Source: Natronoglomus mannanivorans
GTDB taxonomy: Archaea > Halobacteriota > Halobacteria > Halobacteriales > Natrialbaceae
NCBI GenBank assembly: GCA_025517485.1
Contig: JAOPKB010000019.1
Span: 43,779 to 107,778, forward strand
Length of the DNA stretch: 64,000 bases
Direction of reading: 5' to 3'
In this document: positions 28,935 to 39,700 of the stretch, piece after piece
Layout: each line of letters starts with the position of its first letter
Numbering within the stretch: position 1 is the first letter of the stretch
The notes under the pieces: model-generated
The model's database searches: none
The model's input: only the letters and a program-made list of their open reading frames with translations
Told to the model about the DNA's origin: nothing
Translations under genes and position numbers: made by a program

Positions 28935-29969
28935 ATGAACTACTACGTAAAACGCGTCCTCCAGTCGCTGTTCACGATCTGGGCGGTATTGACTATCACG
29001 TTTGTGTTAATCCGGTGGATGCCCGGCGGGCCGCTCGACTATCTGATGGCGCAGTTCGTTCAAGGCAATTTGGGCCCCTCGGGGACGGGAGTCGATACCC
29101 AGGAACGTATCGCGGCGTTCGAACGAATGGCGGAGGTCTACATCAACTTCGACCCCACGGCGCCGTTGTACGTCCAGTATTTCGAATACGTCGGGGACGT
29201 CCTCACCGGTAACCTCGGCCGGTCGATCTGGTACCAACAGCCGGTCGAAGAAGTGTTATTCCCGGCGATTCCGTGGACCGTGTTCATTGGGGCGGTCGCC
29301 ATCTTCATCTCGTTCATCAGCCGGGTCATCGTCGGAGCCGCGCTCGCGTACAAAGAGGGATCGAAGCTCGATATCGGCGGAACGACCCTCCTCATCTGGG
29401 GGCACTCGATTCCGTTCTACGTCGTCGCCATCCTGTTGTTGTACACATTTGGCTACCAGTTCGGCTGGTTCCCCGTCAGCGGCCGGTACAATCCCGATCC
29501 ACCCGCGGGTCTCAATTGGCCGTTCATCGCGGGGATCTTACACCACGCCGCCTTACCGATGGTCGCGCTCGCGTGGGCGTCCTTCGGCGCTGGGGCGATC
29601 GCGATGCGCGCGAACGCGATTCAGATTCTCGGCGAGGACTACCTTCGGGCGGCGAAGCTTCGCGGCATCACGTCGAAACGGATCACGCTACTGTACGTGG
29701 CCCGGAACGCGATCCTCCCAATGTACACGCAGATGTTGATCCAGGTGGGATTCATCTTCTCCGGCTCCATCATCCTGGAGATGGTCTTCGAGTACCGCGG
29801 CGTCGGGTGGTACATGTTCCAGGCGATTCAGAATAACGATTATCCGTTGATGATGGGCTGTTTCCTCCTGATCACGGTCACCATCGCCATCGCGATGCTG
29901 GTGGCCGACCTCACGTACGGACTCGTCGATCCCCGCGTCAGGCGAGGTGAGTCGAGTGAATCGTTCTAA
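28935..29969 (+). CDS. ABC transporter permease, DppB type
   Basis: This is a 344-aa inner-membrane permease with six predicted helices and a large external loop after helix 1. The cytoplasmic coupling motif is RAAKLRGITSKRI...LP (about 236-259), which docks on the ATPase. It lies 158 bases after the fused ATPase gene and 47 bases before the second permease, so the three form one operon. It pairs with the 340-aa permease to make the translocation channel for the ligands of the two binding proteins upstream. Confidence 0.9.
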   Translation: MNYYVKRVLQSLFTIWAVLTITFVLIRWMPGGPLDYLMAQFVQGNLGPSGTGVDTQERIAAFERMAEVYINFDPTAPLYVQYFEYVGDVLTGNLGRSIWYQQPVEEVLFPAIPWTVFIGAVAIFISFISRVIVGAALAYKEGSKLDIGGTTLLIWGHSIPFYVVAILLLYTFGYQFGWFPVSGRYNPDPPAGLNWPFIAGILHHAALPMVALAWASFGAGAIAMRANAIQILGEDYLRAAKLRGITSKRITLLYVARNAILPMYTQMLIQVGFIFSGSIILEMVFEYRGVGWYMFQAIQNNDYPLMMGCFLLITVTIAIAMLVADLTYGLVDPRVRRGESSESF

Positions 29970-30016
29970 AACTGCACCGGTGACTCCAACCAAACACGTC
30001 CATACAGTGATATCCG

Positions 30017-31039
30017 ATGTCTAATCAGAACAACCCGCTCGAGTTGCTCGAAACCACCGACGACGTCGAACCTACGACGCGTTCGGAGCGATGGCGCGTC
30101 TGGATCGACCTCTGGATACTCACGCCGCTTCAGATCATGTGGAAGGATCGACGAACGCGATACGGTTCGTTGATCATCCTCCTGTACTTCATGGTCGGAA
30201 CGGTCGGCGTCCGACTCGTCAGTCCGGCGACGCAGAACGAAGGGCCCGCGTACGTCCAGCCGTTCGACTTCGAGTACACCCACATGGTCTACGGGTACGA
30301 AGTGTGGCAGTTCCCGCTGGGGACCAACGGGTTCGGGGAAGACATCTTCGCTCAGACGATTCACGCGACGCCGGCGATGTTGCAGATGATGCTCGCCGGC
30401 GGCGTGTTCACGGCGTTCGTCGGCGCGGTCGTCGGGATTGTCGCCGGATACAAACGTGGAACGACCGAGCGGATCCTCATGACCGCGGCGGATATACAGA
30501 TCGCAATCCCCGGGTTGCCGTTGCTAATCGTGCTCGCGATGGCGTTACAACCCCGGAGCCCGATCGTCGTCGGTCTCATCCTCGGGATCACCTCCTGGGC
30601 GGGCCTCGCACGAGCGTTACACTCGCAGGTGCTCGCGCTGCGAAGCGAGTCCTACGTCGAGGCATCACGACTCATGGGCTTCGGATCGTTCCCCATCATG
30701 CGTGACGACCTGATCCCGAACATCATGCCGTTCATCATGATCAACTTCATGAACGCGGCCATCGGGATCATCCACCTATCCGTCGGGTTGTACTTCCTCG
30801 GCGTCCTCCCGTTCACGACGGACAACTGGGGCGTGATGATCAACTTCGCGTACAACCACGGCGCCCTGCTCTCCTGGGCCGGGCTCCCCTGGTTGCTCGC
30901 TCCGATCTTCGCCATCAGCTTGCTCGGGTACGGCATCACCATCTTCTCGCAGGGGATGGACAGACTGTTCAACCCTCGAGTGCGCGCCCGGCACGCCACG
31001 ACGATGGACGACTCGGACGAACCGGATCCGATGCAGTAA
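30017..31039 (+). CDS. ABC transporter permease, DppC type
   Basis: This is a 340-aa permease. It has an N-terminal cytoplasmic region and first helix (RTRYGSLIILLYFMVGTVGV), then five more helices and the coupling motif EASRLMGFGSFPI...P (about 215-236). The position after the DppB-type gene and the RYGSLI-type first helix are typical of DppC/OppC proteins. It completes the ABC translocator. Confidence 0.9.
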   Translation: MSNQNNPLELLETTDDVEPTTRSERWRVWIDLWILTPLQIMWKDRRTRYGSLIILLYFMVGTVGVRLVSPATQNEGPAYVQPFDFEYTHMVYGYEVWQFPLGTNGFGEDIFAQTIHATPAMLQMMLAGGVFTAFVGAVVGIVAGYKRGTTERILMTAADIQIAIPGLPLLIVLAMALQPRSPIVVGLILGITSWAGLARALHSQVLALRSESYVEASRLMGFGSFPIMRDDLIPNIMPFIMINFMNAAIGIIHLSVGLYFLGVLPFTTDNWGVMINFAYNHGALLSWAGLPWLLAPIFAISLLGYGITIFSQGMDRLFNPRVRARHATTMDDSDEPDPMQ

Positions 31040-31143
31040 CGCGCCTTCTCGCCGGAGGAATCATCCGATCGATTTTTCTGATCCGTCGGACGGCCCGCCA
31101 GAATCGGGCGGGTCGATCGAGTCGCGATTCCTTCGGTAGCAAT

Positions 31144-31150
31144 ACTTATC
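31144..31150 (+). promoter_or_regulatory. TATA-like box for the 68-aa membrane protein
   Basis: ACTTATC is centred about 27 bases before the ATG at 31174, suggesting its own leaderless transcript separate from the ABC operon. Confidence 0.45.
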
Positions 31151-31173
31151 AGTCCCATTCCCCAACTCTCTCC

Positions 31174-31380
31174 ATGGCATTCCGAGAACTACTCCATCAA
31201 TTACTCGGTGCAAACATCATGATGGGGGTACTGTTGGCCTTTTCCTACGCTGGGATCCAGTACACGGGTGCGGAGGCCGACGCAGAAACTTACATCGTCG
31301 TTCAACTCGGTGCGGCTATTATTATCGTCAACTTCCTCGTCCTGAGCGCCGCCCTCTACTTCGATTGGAGCCCCGTCTAA
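31174..31380 (+). CDS. Small two-helix membrane protein
   Basis: This 68-aa protein has two hydrophobic segments (about 11-29 and 42-63) joined by an acidic loop (TGAEADAET). Similar short proteins of unknown role are common in haloarchaea; I do not recognise a characterised family. It follows the ABC operon by 134 bases with its own TATA-like box and converges on the SGNH gene. Confidence 0.65.
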   Translation: MAFRELLHQLLGANIMMGVLLAFSYAGIQYTGAEADAETYIVVQLGAAIIIVNFLVLSAALYFDWSPV

Positions 31381-31433
31381 GCCATTTTCTCCCGGCCGGA
31401 GCGCACACGAAACGAGCCGGAAGCGCCGTCACC

Positions 31434-32447
31434 CTACTTGAGGAGGGGTGTCAACCGGCGCGCGAGACGCTCCCCGATCTCGACCATCCCGACGTCGGTC
31501 GGGTGGACCAGGTCCGGCGCGAGGCCGGTGGAATCCGCCAATAGTTCTGGTCCTTCGATCAAGAAGACGTTCGGCGCGGACGTCTCGGCGACGACCGAAC
31601 GCAACGTCGCCCGGTACTCCTCGGACGTCGACTTCCACGACTCGGGAACGGATTTCTCCCGACGAAGATCCGGGAACACGGGGAACAACGTGATGCACGC
31701 GACCGGGGCGTCCGGATGCGCGTTCGCGATCGTGTCGATCATGTAGGCGGCTCGTTCGCGAAACTCGGCCGCCGGGAAGCCGGATCCGAGCATGTTCACC
31801 GAGATTGAGAGGGTCGCGAGGTCCCAGTCATCTCGAGCGGCCACGTACTCCGCGAGATCCGGTTCGCAATAGGCCGATCCGCTGGTTCCGAGGTTGACGA
31901 GGTCCGCGCCGAGCCGTCGGGCCGTCTGGCCGGCGTAGGTGAGGTGGCGATCGGTAGCGGCGATCCCCTGGGTTATCGACGTTCCGTACACGAGATAGCG
32001 GCGATCGGGGAGTTCGGCCGGTTCAGGCGGCCGAACGTCGCCCTCGATGCCGTGCAGGATAGCTGGCCCGCCATAAAGCGTCACCCTATGGACGGACGGA
32101 TCGAACGGCATCTTGTCGACGAGTTTCGGGTCGAGCGAATTGAGTTGGTCGGGGACGTCGAGTTCGATCGTCGTGGATTCGTCGCCAAGCGTCACTCGTT
32201 CGTCAGGAGGACTGAGAAACGACCCGTAACACGGCGTCACCTGGCATTCGCCGGGGCTCGAAAGGGTCACCGAAACCGGTCCGTCGGCGACGAACCTGAC
32301 CTCGCATCCCGCGGCGTGAGTGTACATTATCTGCGCGTTCTCGTTCAACGTTTCACGGACGTCTCGCGGGAGTCGATCGAGACGAACGCCTCCGTTCTGG
32401 TCCGTCAACGATTCGACGTTGTGAAGTTTCACGCCGTCGTGAATCAT
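31434..32447 (-). CDS. SGNH/GDSL-family esterase with N-terminal beta domain
   Basis: This is a 337-aa protein. The N-terminal half (about 40-135) looks like a jelly-roll domain, and the C-terminal half is an SGNH hydrolase. Nucleophile Ser157 lies in YGTSITQG, the block II Gly in NLGTSG (185-190), Asn218 in SVNMLG, and the Asp312/His315 pair in DLVHPTD. Enzymes with this layout remove acetyl or other ester groups from plant or algal polysaccharides. No signal peptide, so it would act on imported oligosaccharides. A TATA-like GTTTAGG lies about 27 bases before the ATG. Confidence 0.85.
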   Translation of the reverse strand: MIHDGVKLHNVESLTDQNGGVRLDRLPRDVRETLNENAQIMYTHAAGCEVRFVADGPVSVTLSSPGECQVTPCYGSFLSPPDERVTLGDESTTIELDVPDQLNSLDPKLVDKMPFDPSVHRVTLYGGPAILHGIEGDVRPPEPAELPDRRYLVYGTSITQGIAATDRHLTYAGQTARRLGADLVNLGTSGSAYCEPDLAEYVAARDDWDLATLSISVNMLGSGFPAAEFRERAAYMIDTIANAHPDAPVACITLFPVFPDLRREKSVPESWKSTSEEYRATLRSVVAETSAPNVFLIEGPELLADSTGLAPDLVHPTDVGMVEIGERLARRLTPLLK

Positions 32448-32769
32448 ACCTCGTCTTTCGGAGGGGGAACCTAAACGTTGTTCATCGAACCGATTCGTCG
32501 ACGAATTGACGCTGCTCGCGATTGATCAAGTCCGCTTCGCTCCGCCCGAAACGCTCACGGTTGGTTTCGCTCGAACGTCCGGACCCGTTCGCGACGGTGC
32601 GTAGAGCCGGCGGTGAAATCGAGGGTCGACACGTTGAGATTGAACGGGCCCGAGCAGTCCGGCATCGTGACGCGAAAACTCGCAACGGCGGCCGAAGTCG
32701 AATTCGTCGAACGTACGCAGGTTCGATCCGGATTTTTGACTGAAATCTGAGAACCAACGAAGAGGAAAA
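32448..32769. other. Intergenic region between divergent SGNH and MFS genes
   Basis: These 322 bases contain the SGNH promoter near 32470-32477 and presumably the MFS promoter. A short open frame at 32522-32743 does not look like a real gene. No copy of the 22-bp palindrome is present. Confidence 0.5.
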
Positions 32770-33984
32770 TTGATTGTCGCGGCTTCAGGAACGGTAGATG
32801 TGGACGAACGAATCGATGCGTCAGACGGCGGAGAGCGATTGTTTCGCGGGTACTCCGGTCGATTGCTCGTAAGTCTCTCGCTCGCCTACCTCGTGATCCA
32901 GTTCGGCCGAAACATCCTCTCGCCGTTGTTACCCGCGATCGTCGAGGATCTGGGAATCACCCCGTTCCAGGCGGGAATTGCCCTCTCCGTTCTTTCGGCG
33001 ACGTACGCGCTGTGCATGTATCCAGGCGGCCACTTCTCGGACCAGCTCACGCGAAAAACGGTCCTGGTGGCCGCATCCGTCGTATCGACCGTCGGCTTCG
33101 TATCGCTGTTGTTAGCGAACTCGTACCCTCCGTTCGTCCTCGGGGCCGCGACCGTCGGCATCGGTGCAGGGCTGTACTGGATATCGCTCCGCGGGCTGCT
33201 CGCCGATCTATTCGTCGCGCGCCGGGGACAGGCGTTCGGGGTGCAGGATTCGCTCGGATTCGCCGGTCCCTTACTTGCGGCCGGAGGTGCGGTCGTCGTT
33301 CTCGAGATGACGTCCTGGCAGATGGCGTTTCTACCGGCGGCCGTCCTCCTCGCCGGATCGACGATCGTCGCTCACAACTGGATTCGCGAACCGTACGACG
33401 TCTCGCCCGTCGAGTTCGACTTCGTTGATGCCGGATCACGCGTCTTCGGCGACCCGCAGGTCCGTCGCCTAGTGATCGCGTATTCGTGCGGTATCTTCGC
33501 GATGCAAGCAGTTATCGGATTTCTTCCGTTCTTCTTACAGCACGAACACGGTTTTTCGTCCACTCTCTCGAGCGTCGGATTCGCCGTTCTCTTCCTCGGG
33601 GCGATGGTAACGCTGCCGATTTCGGGGTACCTCGGCGACCGGTTCTCGCACGTCCCCGTCGCGGTCGGCGGGCTCCTACTCGGGATCGTTGGGTTGTTGC
33701 TCCTCCTCTTCGCGCCGACTCAAGCAGCAATCGGCGTCGGAATTCTTCTTTTCGGGTTCGGTATCTGGGCGTTTCCGCCCGTCATTCAAGCCTACTTGAT
33801 GACTCGATTTCCGAACGAGAGTATGGGCGGCGATTTCGGCGTGTTCAAGACGGTTTACGCTGGGGTCGGAAGCGTTGGGCCGACGTACGTCGGCTTCGTG
33901 GCCGGGGTCGCCGATTACGCGACGGCGTTCTTGGGACTCGTCGCGTTCTTGGTAGCGGCGATCGCGATTCTCCTCCGGCTCTGA
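32770..33984 (+). CDS. Major facilitator superfamily transporter
   Basis: This protein of about 400 aa has twelve predicted helices in two six-helix halves. The loop 2-3 motif of MFS carriers appears as GHFSDQLTRK (about 87-96) and again in the second half as GYLGDRFSHVP. The first possible start is TTG at 32770, preceded by GAGG; a GTG at 32800 would remove ten residues ahead of the first helix. It could export or import a sugar, sugar acid or rhamnosyl product. It lies immediately before a rhamnosidase gene on the same strand. Confidence 0.82.
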   Translation: MIVAASGTVDVDERIDASDGGERLFRGYSGRLLVSLSLAYLVIQFGRNILSPLLPAIVEDLGITPFQAGIALSVLSATYALCMYPGGHFSDQLTRKTVLVAASVVSTVGFVSLLLANSYPPFVLGAATVGIGAGLYWISLRGLLADLFVARRGQAFGVQDSLGFAGPLLAAGGAVVVLEMTSWQMAFLPAAVLLAGSTIVAHNWIREPYDVSPVEFDFVDAGSRVFGDPQVRRLVIAYSCGIFAMQAVIGFLPFFLQHEHGFSSTLSSVGFAVLFLGAMVTLPISGYLGDRFSHVPVAVGGLLLGIVGLLLLLFAPTQAAIGVGILLFGFGIWAFPPVIQAYLMTRFPNESMGGDFGVFKTVYAGVGSVGPTYVGFVAGVADYATAFLGLVAFLVAAIAILLRL

Positions 33985-34113
33985 AAAAAACGCCGGTCGG
34001 CCACCGGATCAGGAACCGTCTCCATTTCAGCCATTACGCCGAAGACCCGGGAGACGGTTACACCGGTCGCCGTCAGAACGTTTTTCACATCGCTCCGCGA
34101 ACATCTGCATCGG

Positions 34114-36762
34114 ATGACCAGCAAGGATTCTCCGACGCGACTCCGCGTCGAGCACCTGGAGACGCCGCGAGGGCTCGAGCCGAAAGCGGTTCGGTTTTCG
34201 TGGAACGCGCCGCCGGCCGTTGGCACTCAGACCGGCTACCGCGTTCGAGTCTGTATCGACGGAGACGGGAGCGAAGTCTGGGATAGCGGGTCGATCGAAT
34301 CGGCGTCGTCGTCCGATATCCCGTACGCGGGCCCGGCGCTCGAGCCTCGGACGACTTACGCGTGGACCGTTCGGGTTCGAGACGAAACGGGGACGTGGTC
34401 GGCGTGGAGCGCCCCGTCTACCTTCGAAACCGGCGTCGCGGAGTGGACGGGGGAGTGGATCGCGCCGAGCGGGCCGGCGTACGAGACGGCTCCCGCCCCG
34501 GCTCCGGCGTTCCGCACGACGTTCGAGGCAGCCGAGGGCGTGGAAAAGGCGCGCCTCTACGTCGCCGTTGGTGGCACATGCGACCCGCGGCTCAACGGTG
34601 AACGGATTACCGACCGAGCGCTCGACCCGGGAACGACTGACTACGAGGAACGGATCCTCTACGCGGCGTACGACGTGACCGACGGAATCCAGGCCGGAGA
34701 GAACGCCCTCGCTGTCGTCTGCGGTCGGGAGCGGTACGCGATGACAACGAAGAATCCGTGGGGATGGTGCGAGGCGCCTTGGCATCGGGACCACCCTGAG
34801 TTGCTGGCCGAACTCACGATCACGTACAGCGACGGAACGGAACGGACCGTGGCGACCGACTCCTCCTGGCGGGTGGGACCGAGCGCGACGCGGTACGACT
34901 CCCTGTACGAGGGAGAGGTATACGACGCTCGAGCGGCGCGCACCTGGAGCGACCCCGAATTCGACGACGAAGCGTTAGCGACCGCAGAGGACGTTTCTCC
35001 GCCGGAGGGGGCGATAACGCCGCAGCTCGTTCAGCCGATCGCCCCCGTCGGGACGGTTTCAGCCGAGGCGATCCACGAGCCGAGAGACGACGTGTACGTC
35101 GTCGACTTCGGGGAGATGATCGCGGGGTGGGTCCGACTGACCGTCGACGCGCCCGCGGGCACCGAGATCGAGATCGCCCACGGCGAGAAGCGACAGGAGG
35201 ACGGAACGGTTCGACTCGACCTCGATCACTTCGGCGGTACGTTCCAGACGGATCGATACACCTGTTCGGGGGAAGGGCGAGAGCAGTGGGAGCCGCGATT
35301 CAGCTACAAGGGCTTTCGCTACGTGCAACTCGAGGGGCTCCCGTCCGAGCCGGACGAGGAGACGGTAACCGCGGTCGTCGCGCACTCGACGATCGAACGC
35401 GGCTGGGGGAGTTCTTTCGAGGCGTCCGACGACCTCTTGAACGCGATCCACGACAGCGCCCGTCGGGCGCTATTGAACAACCATCACTCCCTGCCAACGG
35501 ACACGCCGGCCTACGAGAAACACGGCTGGACGGGCGACGCCCAGGTTACCGCGGAGACGGCCCTCTACAACTTCGACATGCACCCGCTGTACCGAAAGTG
35601 GCTGCGAGACGTCGCCGACGCCCAGCTGGATACCGGCGAACTTCCGCCGTTCGTCCCCACGAGCGACTGGGGCTATCGCGACGACGAGCATGAGGCGTCG
35701 ATACGCGGGCCGAACCCGGCCTGGGACTGTGCGTACGTCCTCGTTCCCTGGTGGACGTACCAGTTCACCGGCGATACGGACCTCCTCGCCGAGCACTACG
35801 ACGGCATGACGGCGTTACTTCGATACCTCGCCAGACACGCCGACGAAGGGATCATCGACGTCGGCCTCGGCGACTGGTATCCGCCGGGAGACGGGGAGCT
35901 CCGCTGGCATCCACCGGAGGGACCGGCGATCACGTCGACGGCGTACTACTATCGGGCCGCCGAAATCGTGAGCACGGTGGCCGACCGTCTCGGCCGCGAC
36001 CGGGATCGCGACGCCTACGCCGCGCTGGCCGATCGGATTCGCGACGCGTTCAACGACGCGTTCTTCGATCGGGAGCGAAGCGTGTACTCGACGGGCGAGG
36101 TCGACGAGTATCGCCAGACGTCGAACCTGTTCCCGGTCGCCCTCGACATCGTTCCGGAACGGAACCGCGAGGCGGTCGTCGCGAACTTGGTCGACGACAT
36201 CAGAAACCGGAAGGGCGAGCACCTCGACACCGGCATCGTCGGGACGAAGTACATCCTCGGCGTCCTCTGTGACCACGGCTACACCGACCTCGCCCACCGG
36301 ATCGCCACGCAGCGAACCTACCCGAGCTGGGGACACTGGATCGAGGAGGGCGTGACTGCCATGTGTGAAGCCTGGGAACTCGAGGTTCGAAGCCACGACC
36401 ACCACATGTTCGGCAGCGTCGACGAGTGGTTTTACAAGTACCTAGCCGGGATCCGCCCGGCGACGCCGGGCTTCGAAACCGTCGCCATCGAGCCCTTCAT
36501 ACCGACCGACCTCGAGTCCGTCGCGGCGACGGTCGAGACGCCGCGGGGCCGGATCCGATCCGCCTGGGAACAGACGGGTGAGAGCCGTCGGTTCGACGTG
36601 ACCGTCCCGCCGAACGCCCGTGCGACCGCGCGCCTTCCCCTCGAAGACCCGGAAATAACGGGCGATCCCGTCGGCGGCGCCGACGCGCACGCGGTGGACG
36701 AGACCGGGGACCGCGCGGTCGTCGAATTGCCCGCCGGTTCGTGGTCGATTCGCGGCGAATAA
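34114..36762 (+). CDS. GH78 alpha-L-rhamnosidase, compact form
   Basis: This is an 882-aa GH78 enzyme: N-terminal Fn3-like domain (about 8-107), two beta-sandwich domains including the Bac_rhamnosid N region (125-300), a concanavalin-like domain (305-420), an (alpha/alpha)6 barrel (430-780), and a C-terminal beta domain. The proposed general acid is Glu468 in PTDTPAYEKHGWTGD and the base is Glu752 in AMCEAW, matching the Glu636/Glu895 pair of SaRha78A. The acid loop (DTPAYEKHGW) is one residue shorter than in the two other GH78 proteins here. It releases terminal alpha-L-rhamnose by inversion. Cytoplasmic by lack of a signal. Confidence 0.9.
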   Translation: MTSKDSPTRLRVEHLETPRGLEPKAVRFSWNAPPAVGTQTGYRVRVCIDGDGSEVWDSGSIESASSSDIPYAGPALEPRTTYAWTVRVRDETGTWSAWSAPSTFETGVAEWTGEWIAPSGPAYETAPAPAPAFRTTFEAAEGVEKARLYVAVGGTCDPRLNGERITDRALDPGTTDYEERILYAAYDVTDGIQAGENALAVVCGRERYAMTTKNPWGWCEAPWHRDHPELLAELTITYSDGTERTVATDSSWRVGPSATRYDSLYEGEVYDARAARTWSDPEFDDEALATAEDVSPPEGAITPQLVQPIAPVGTVSAEAIHEPRDDVYVVDFGEMIAGWVRLTVDAPAGTEIEIAHGEKRQEDGTVRLDLDHFGGTFQTDRYTCSGEGREQWEPRFSYKGFRYVQLEGLPSEPDEETVTAVVAHSTIERGWGSSFEASDDLLNAIHDSARRALLNNHHSLPTDTPAYEKHGWTGDAQVTAETALYNFDMHPLYRKWLRDVADAQLDTGELPPFVPTSDWGYRDDEHEASIRGPNPAWDCAYVLVPWWTYQFTGDTDLLAEHYDGMTALLRYLARHADEGIIDVGLGDWYPPGDGELRWHPPEGPAITSTAYYYRAAEIVSTVADRLGRDRDRDAYAALADRIRDAFNDAFFDRERSVYSTGEVDEYRQTSNLFPVALDIVPERNREAVVANLVDDIRNRKGEHLDTGIVGTKYILGVLCDHGYTDLAHRIATQRTYPSWGHWIEEGVTAMCEAWELEVRSHDHHMFGSVDEWFYKYLAGIRPATPGFETVAIEPFIPTDLESVAATVETPRGRIRSAWEQTGESRRFDVTVPPNARATARLPLEDPEITGDPVGGADAHAVDETGDRAVVELPAGSWSIRGE

Positions 36763-36789
36763 TCGGCGACTCCCGGACTGTGTCGGGGG

Positions 36790-39700
36790 CTACTTGGCGT
36801 CCAGTTTGATTTCGACCTCGGGTTCGATCCGGACCGTGACCGGGCCGCGGAGGCCGCCCGCGAGCCGGACGTCCTCGTCGACCTCCGGAAGTCGGCCGGC
36901 ATCAGGGCTCACGAAGTTCCTGGCGTATTGTTCCGTGTAGTCGATCGGCGTTTCGCGCTTGAAGTGGTTCGCGAGCGAGTTCCCGACTTCGATCTCGAGC
37001 AGGTTCTCGCCGGGCGTCACGACGCCGCTCACGTCGAGCGAGAACGGCCTCGAGAAGACCGAACCGACGGAGTCGTCGTTGAGCGTGACCGATGCCGCGG
37101 AGACGACGTCGTCGATGACGAGCGTGACCCGATCGCCGTCTTCGAACGCCGGGAGGTCGAACGTCTGTCGGTAGACGGCCCGTCCGGAGTAGGAGGTGAG
37201 TCCAAGCGCGGGCCAGTTCTCGGCCGCGATCGACACGGGTTCGGTTTCGACGGCGATCGGACGCATCCACGCGGCGCCGCCGTAGGCGCCCCGGGCCTGT
37301 TCGACCCGGACAGCGACCGTTGTCGGCGCTCGGAGCGGTTCGGGCAATTCGACGCGGGCGTCGCCCGACGCGTCTTCGATCGACCGTTCTTCGCCGTCGA
37401 TCCAGACCCGAGCGTCACCCTCGAGGGGGAGCGAGAAGGCCGCGGTGCCGACCGGCGCGTCGAAACGGTACCAGCCGACCGAGTCTTCCTGGGGCCGCGG
37501 ATCGAAGCGGACGCCGCCCATGCCGTCGCCGAAGAACCACCGAAGCCGGGGTGTATTGCTTGCGTCGCGTTCGAGCGCCGTACCGGGCTCCGGTTCGAAC
37601 GCGGCGTACGTCTCGACGTCGGGCTCGACGGTGAGCAGGAGCGGCGTCGTTCCGGCCGGAAGCTGGATACTCGTCTCGTATCCGCCGTCGTTTCGCGGAA
37701 TCTTGACGCCCCAGTCGGCCTCCTGGCCCTGCTCGGTCTCGAACTCGTACGCGCCCAGTCGAACGGTGGTGACGCCCGGACCGAAGTAGCAGCGGTAGAA
37801 GCCGTCTTCGGGAACGTCGACGGTCGTCCAGAAGTAGGTCGCATCGAGGTCGTCCTCGTTCGCGGGGGGTGAAACGAGGAAGTAGTCGGAGATCGCCCCC
37901 ATGTACCCCATCAGATACGGGTTGATTCCCGGCTTTCCGGTAGTCTGGGAGAACTCGTAGGGTTCCCACTTGCTCGCGCCGGCATCGAACTCGAGGTCGT
38001 CGGGCATCGTTTCCGGGCCCTCGTCGGTCGTTCCCTGCATGCGGTAGAAGTAGGGACCGTACGTCGGACGGACCTCCTCCCACCGGCTGATTCGAGCGGT
38101 CGGGCGGTGCCAGCCCCGTTCGATGCCGTCCTCGTTCGGCCGTTCCCGGCGGTAGGATAACGCCTTGACCTCGGGCCCGATGACGTCGTCGCTCGCGGGA
38201 TACCGAAAGTCCCCCCAGTGGTTGTCGAGCGTGGGGACGAGTTCGAACTCCCAGTCGTCCGTCAGGGTCACGGCGTCGGGTGCGGTCGATTCCGTTCGGC
38301 CGCGGTACGTGCGTTCTCCGTCGGTCGCTTCGACGGTTACGGTGCCGCCAGCGGTCGCGTAGCCCCGCACGGCGTCGGCGTCGACCTTGACCACGTCCAA
38401 CTCGCTCTCGCGCACGTGGGGTCGATCCGCGGACGCGGTTTCGTCGACGACTACGACCCGGAAGTCGTGCGGGCCGACGTCGAACTCGAATCGAAGGTAG
38501 TCGTCGACGCGGTCGTACTCGCGGATCGGCGTCGTCTCTCCGGTCAGTGGGTCCCAGCGCTCCGGGCGGCCGTCCCCACGGAGTTCGACCCCTATCTCAC
38601 GCTCCTCGTCACGCGCGTTGAACAGCAGGTACGCTTCGCCCTCGCCGCCGGCCACGGTGCGGTGGGTGTGATAGACGTCCGGGGCGTCAACGCGGACGCT
38701 CGTCTCGACGTGGGATCGGATCTCGTCGGCCACGTCAGCGCCCGACGGTGCGAGAATCGTGGCGCCCCCACTCGGGTGTTCCGTGACGGTCCGGTCGGAA
38801 ATCTCGCCGCTCCGAGCGGCCGAGACGGCGTCGCCGAACAACGTCTCGAGGGCGTCGTCGAGGTCCGCGCCGCCAGTACCGTCGTCGACGACGGTGGTCG
38901 GAAGCCGACCCGATGCGACGACGACGCCGCCGGATTCGAAGAGGTTGACCGCCGTCCGAAGGGTGTCGGCGGCGATTGCGGTCGACGGTGGCAACACCAG
39001 GGCGGGGATCCGCATCCCCGACAGCTCGAGGTGGCCCTCGTCGGCGGCGTCGACGAGTGACTCGTCGTCCGCGATGACGAGATCCATTCCGTCGCCGTAG
39101 AGCCCGGCGGCCAGGTCGCGGGTTCGCTCGTCGATTTCGGTGCCGCGGTCGCCGATCCCCTCCTCGGGATGCCAGTCGGCGTGCATCGACCGCACCGGGA
39201 ATGCGAGTGCGACGTCGACGTCAGGCGTCCCGTCGCTGAACAGCCGCGACAGGCGGGTAGCAGCGTCGTTGAGGGCGCCGACGTCCTCCCAGTAGGGCTG
39301 TCTGAAGTGGACGTCCGGCGGAGCGTGGGCCCACCACCCCCCGAGCGTCGTGTAGTAGAGGCCGTGCTTGTCGTAGCGGCTACAGCCGTAACAGACGTTC
39401 TCCACGATTCCCGCGAGCTGGTTATCGGGTCGGAACCCCCACGTCGTCGAGTGGAACAGTTCGCCCCACACGTAATCGCGGTCGTAACACGCGGCGATGG
39501 ACGCCGCGAGTTTCGCGTCGAAGAAATTGCGCTCCCCGATGGCCTTCGGGGCGCCGTCGTCGTAGCCGGGCGCCTGGTACCAGCGCATCGTTCGGTAGTA
39601 ATCGCCGTAGAGCTCCGTTCCCTGAGCGATGTTGTTCCGGCCGTAGTTGTCGTTGGCGCGTTTCATGTCGTGCTCTTCGTGCCACTCGTACAGCGGCTCG

